DNA of 6,539 nt from Spirochaetaceae bacterium. Its GTDB lineage: Bacteria > Spirochaetota > Spirochaetia > DSM-2461. The DNA is taken from NCBI GenBank assembly GCA_003246505.1, contig QKAI01000307.1:1-6539 (forward strand). The letters run 5' to 3'. Under the pieces are notes generated by a model. The model did no database searches, was not told where the DNA came from, and was given only the letters and a program-made list of their open reading frames with translations. Position numbers and translations under genes: made by a program. Shown here piece after piece: positions 5,257 through 6,539 of the stretch. The first letter of the stretch is position 1. The number at the start of each line of letters is the position of its first letter.

Positions 5257-5287
5257 GAGGTTTCCCCCAATATCCTTTAAAAAAAGC

Positions 5288-5316
5288 TTTACAAACAAAG
5301 AAAAATGTCTGATAAT
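5288..5316 (+). promoter_or_regulatory. Promoter of the iolG-like gene
   Basis: TTTACA (5288-5293) and GATAAT (5311-5316) are separated by exactly 17 bp in an AT-rich gap, each matching the sigma-70 consensus at five of six positions. Predicted start is about 5323, giving a leader of about 27 nt. Confidence 0.7.
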
Positions 5317-5323
5317 CAGTCAT
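5305..5323. promoter_or_regulatory. Palindromic operator candidate over the -10 box of the iolG-like gene
   Basis: ATGTCTGATAATCAGTCAT is a 9-1-9 palindrome with eight of nine pairs matching. It spans from just upstream of the -10 hexamer to the predicted start site, a repressing position. The TGATAATCA core resembles the centre of a Fur box, but the outer bases do not, so the regulator is left open; a sugar- or inositol-responsive repressor is equally plausible. Confidence 0.5.
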
Positions 5324-5337
5324 AGCGAATAGCACAT

Positions 5338-5343
5338 AAGAGG
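5338..5343 (+). promoter_or_regulatory. Ribosome binding site of the iolG-like gene
   Basis: AAGAGG followed by 6 nt and the ATG at 5350. It supports this start and contrasts with genes in the window that lack a Shine-Dalgarno site. Confidence 0.75.
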
Positions 5344-5349
5344 AAACCT

Positions 5350-6366
5350 ATGTCGGAAAAAATAACCCTGGGCATTATCGGTGCGGGACGCATCGCCCAT
5401 GTACATGCGAAAAGTCTGTTTTTTCACATTCCCGAGGCGGAAGTGAAGATGATTGCCGACCCCTTTCTGTCTCCCCAGGCAGAGGAGTGGGCCGCCAAGT
5501 TCGGCATTAAAAATACCAGCAAGGACTACAAGGATATCATCAACGACCCGGAAATCGATGCGGTGCTTGTCTGTTCCTCCACGGACACCCACGCCCAGAT
5601 CACCCAGGAAGCGGCCCTGGCGGGGAAGCATGTCTTCTGCGAGAAACCCATCGACCACGATATCGCCAAAATCAGGAAGACCCTGGAAGTGGTGAAGAAA
5701 GCGGGGGTTCAGCTCCAGATCGGTTTCAACCGGCGCTTCGACCATAACTTCAAGGCCCTTAAGGACGCGGTGGTCAGCAAGAAGATCGGCGATCTGCACA
5801 TGGTCAAGGTGACCTCCCGGGATCCCGGCCCCCCCCCCATCGAATACGTGAAGGTCTCCGGGGGCATGTTCATGGACATGACCATCCACGACTTTGACAT
5901 GGTCCGATTTCTGACCGGCAGCGAAGTGAAGACCGTTTTCGCCTCCGCCGCGGTACTTGTGGATCCGGCGATCGGCAAGGCGGGCGACGTGGATACGGCG
6001 GTCATTACCATGGAAATGGAGAACGGCACCATCGCCGTGATCGACAACTCCCGCAAGGCCGTCTACGGTTACGACCAGAGGGCGGAGGTCTTCGGCAGCC
6101 TGGGCGCCGTGGCCACGGGCAACGATACAACCAATACGGCGGTGTTCAGCTCCGGCGAGGGGGTCATAGCCGAGAAACCCCTGTTCTTCTTCCTTGAAAG
6201 ATACGAGCAGGCCTTCGCCGACGAGATGAAGTCCTTCATCGCCGCCCTGCGCAACGGGGAGGAAACCCCTGTGACCGGCATGGACGGCCTCAGGCCGGTT
6301 CTCATCGCCGCGGCGGCGAAAAAGTCCCTTGAGACGGGGAAAAAAGAGCCTGTGGAGTCCGTTTAA
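5350..6366 (+). CDS. iolG: Inositol 2-dehydrogenase-like oxidoreductase (Gfo/Idh/MocA family)
   Basis: A 338-residue cytoplasmic NAD(P)-dependent dehydrogenase, most like IolG, which oxidises myo-inositol to scyllo-inosose. The Rossmann domain starts with LGIIGAGRIAHVHA (GxGxxA pattern at residues 11-16). The conserved EKP motif gives K99, and GGMFMDMTIHDFDM gives D176 and H180, matching the catalytic Lys97, Asp172 and His176 of Bacillus IolG. QIGFNRRFD and IDNSRKAVYGYDQR are also strongly IolG-like. Length is typical. It has its own promoter, operator candidate, Shine-Dalgarno and a strong terminator, so it is probably monocistronic. No other inositol genes are visible, so a related polyol or sugar substrate cannot be excluded. 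A run of ten C (5829-5838) encodes Gly-Pro-Pro-Pro. Confidence 0.85.
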   Translation: MSEKITLGIIGAGRIAHVHAKSLFFHIPEAEVKMIADPFLSPQAEEWAAKFGIKNTSKDYKDIINDPEIDAVLVCSSTDTHAQITQEAALAGKHVFCEKPIDHDIAKIRKTLEVVKKAGVQLQIGFNRRFDHNFKALKDAVVSKKIGDLHMVKVTSRDPGPPPIEYVKVSGGMFMDMTIHDFDMVRFLTGSEVKTVFASAAVLVDPAIGKAGDVDTAVITMEMENGTIAVIDNSRKAVYGYDQRAEVFGSLGAVATGNDTTNTAVFSSGEGVIAEKPLFFFLERYEQAFADEMKSFIAALRNGEETPVTGMDGLRPVLIAAAAKKSLETGKKEPVESV

Positions 6367-6394
6367 TCCGGATTTTTCATAACACATGTATGCC

Positions 6395-6427
6395 GGCGGG
6401 AGGGGATTTCCCCTCCCGCCTTTTCTT
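6395..6427 (+). terminator. Strong intrinsic terminator after the iolG-like gene
   Basis: GGCGGGAGGGG (6395-6405) and CCCCTCCCGCC (6410-6420) form a perfect 11-bp stem with an ATTT loop, followed by TTTTCTT. It lies 28 nt after the stop codon and separates the iolG-like gene from the next one. Confidence 0.95.
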
Positions 6428-6468
6428 ATGCCAGGAGCGGCCCGTCCCTTTCTCTTCCCGCGGGCCTG

Positions 6469-6477
6469 TGCTATAAT
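6469..6477 (+). promoter_or_regulatory. Extended -10 promoter (TGC-TATAAT) of the next gene
   Basis: A perfect TATAAT (6472-6477) with a TG extension (6469-6470); no convincing -35. Predicted start is near 6484, giving a leader of about 35 nt that carries a Shine-Dalgarno site, unlike the leaderless-type promoters elsewhere in the window. Confidence 0.65.
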
Positions 6478-6507
6478 TTCACTTCCGGAAACAAGAAAAA
6501 TCACCCC

Positions 6508-6513
6508 AGGAGG
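6508..6513 (+). promoter_or_regulatory. Ribosome binding site of the right-edge gene
   Basis: AGGAGG, a full consensus Shine-Dalgarno, 5 nt before the ATG at 6519. It makes the start of the truncated right-edge gene credible. Confidence 0.8.
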
Positions 6514-6518
6514 GAAAC

Positions 6519-6539
6519 ATGTCCATACCTTTGAGAAGC
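6519..6539 (+). CDS. Start of an unidentified gene, truncated by window edge
   Basis: Only seven codons are visible (MSIPLRS), too few to identify the product. The call rests on the promoter at 6469-6477, the AGGAGG site 5 nt upstream, and the strong terminator that closes the preceding gene. Confidence 0.65.

Noticed and set aside
5255..5260. AGGAGG overlapping the maturase stop codon as a sign of a further small gene
   Set aside because: No ATG, GTG or TTG follows at a usable distance, and the next stretch is the AT-rich promoter region of the iolG-like gene.
5283..5290. AAAGCTTT palindrome as a terminator for the maturase
   Set aside because: The stem would be four AT-rich pairs with no loop, and no T tract follows; it overlaps the -35 of the next promoter.
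4093..5298. 401-codon minus-strand open frame antisense to the sulfatase maturase
   Set aside because: It covers a gene with all expected cysteine motifs. The antisense product resembles no family I know and is explained by codon bias.
5320..6504. 394-codon minus-strand open frame antisense to the iolG-like gene
   Set aside because: It runs through the strong terminator and both flanking regulatory regions, and its translation is low-complexity and His/Gly-rich; a composition shadow of the real gene.

Overview
This window is a GC-rich (about 60%) stretch of a bacterial chromosome. The gene set points to an anaerobic or microaerotolerant diderm: a reverse rubrerythrin with a PerR-type regulator, a radical-SAM anaerobic sulfatase maturase, an exported thiol-redox membrane protein and a thioredoxin-fold lipoprotein. 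The look of the transporter fragment and of the degenerate SDR-like protein suggests a free-living spirochaete (Spirochaetota). That assignment is a low-to-moderate confidence impression; no marker gene is present.

Layout. Bases 1-2153 form a leftward block. It runs from a reverse rubrerythrin (1608-2153) to a PerR-type Fur-family regulator (1155-1559), then a degenerate SDR-like protein (428-1099) and the start of a cation:dicarboxylate (SDF-type) symporter (1-406, running off the window). The rubrerythrin promoter (TTGACA - 17 bp - TAAATT) is overlaid by two Fur/PerR-type palindromes, so the rbr-perR unit is probably a self-regulated peroxide-defence operon. The SDR-symporter pair seems to have its own promoter.

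Bases 2298-4083 hold a convergent pair of thiol-redox genes. The first is an exported protein with an Ig-like domain, a CXXC thioredoxin-like domain and a CcdA/DsbD-like six-helix membrane domain (+). The second is a small CPGC thioredoxin-fold lipoprotein (-). Their 3' ends overlap by 17 bp. Bases 4138-5256 encode an anaerobic sulfatase-maturating radical SAM/SPASM enzyme. Bases 5350-6366 encode a Gfo/Idh/MocA dehydrogenase very like inositol 2-dehydrogenase (IolG), with its own promoter, a palindromic operator candidate over the -10 box, and a strong intrinsic terminator. At the right edge a new rightward gene begins (6519) behind its own promoter and Shine-Dalgarno site.

Main points of interest: (i) twin PerR-like boxes at the rubrerythrin promoter; (ii) three unrelated genes whose -10 hexamer ends exactly 6 nt before the ATG, as expected for leaderless mRNAs; (iii) a DsbD-like protein with its redox domain placed before the membrane domain, next to a candidate lipoprotein partner; (iv) an SDR-like protein that has lost the catalytic Tyr/Lys. 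I saw no CRISPR array, tRNA, rRNA, insertion sequence or phage gene, and no wholly novel system. The region reads as a redox and oxidative-stress neighbourhood with unusual control signals.
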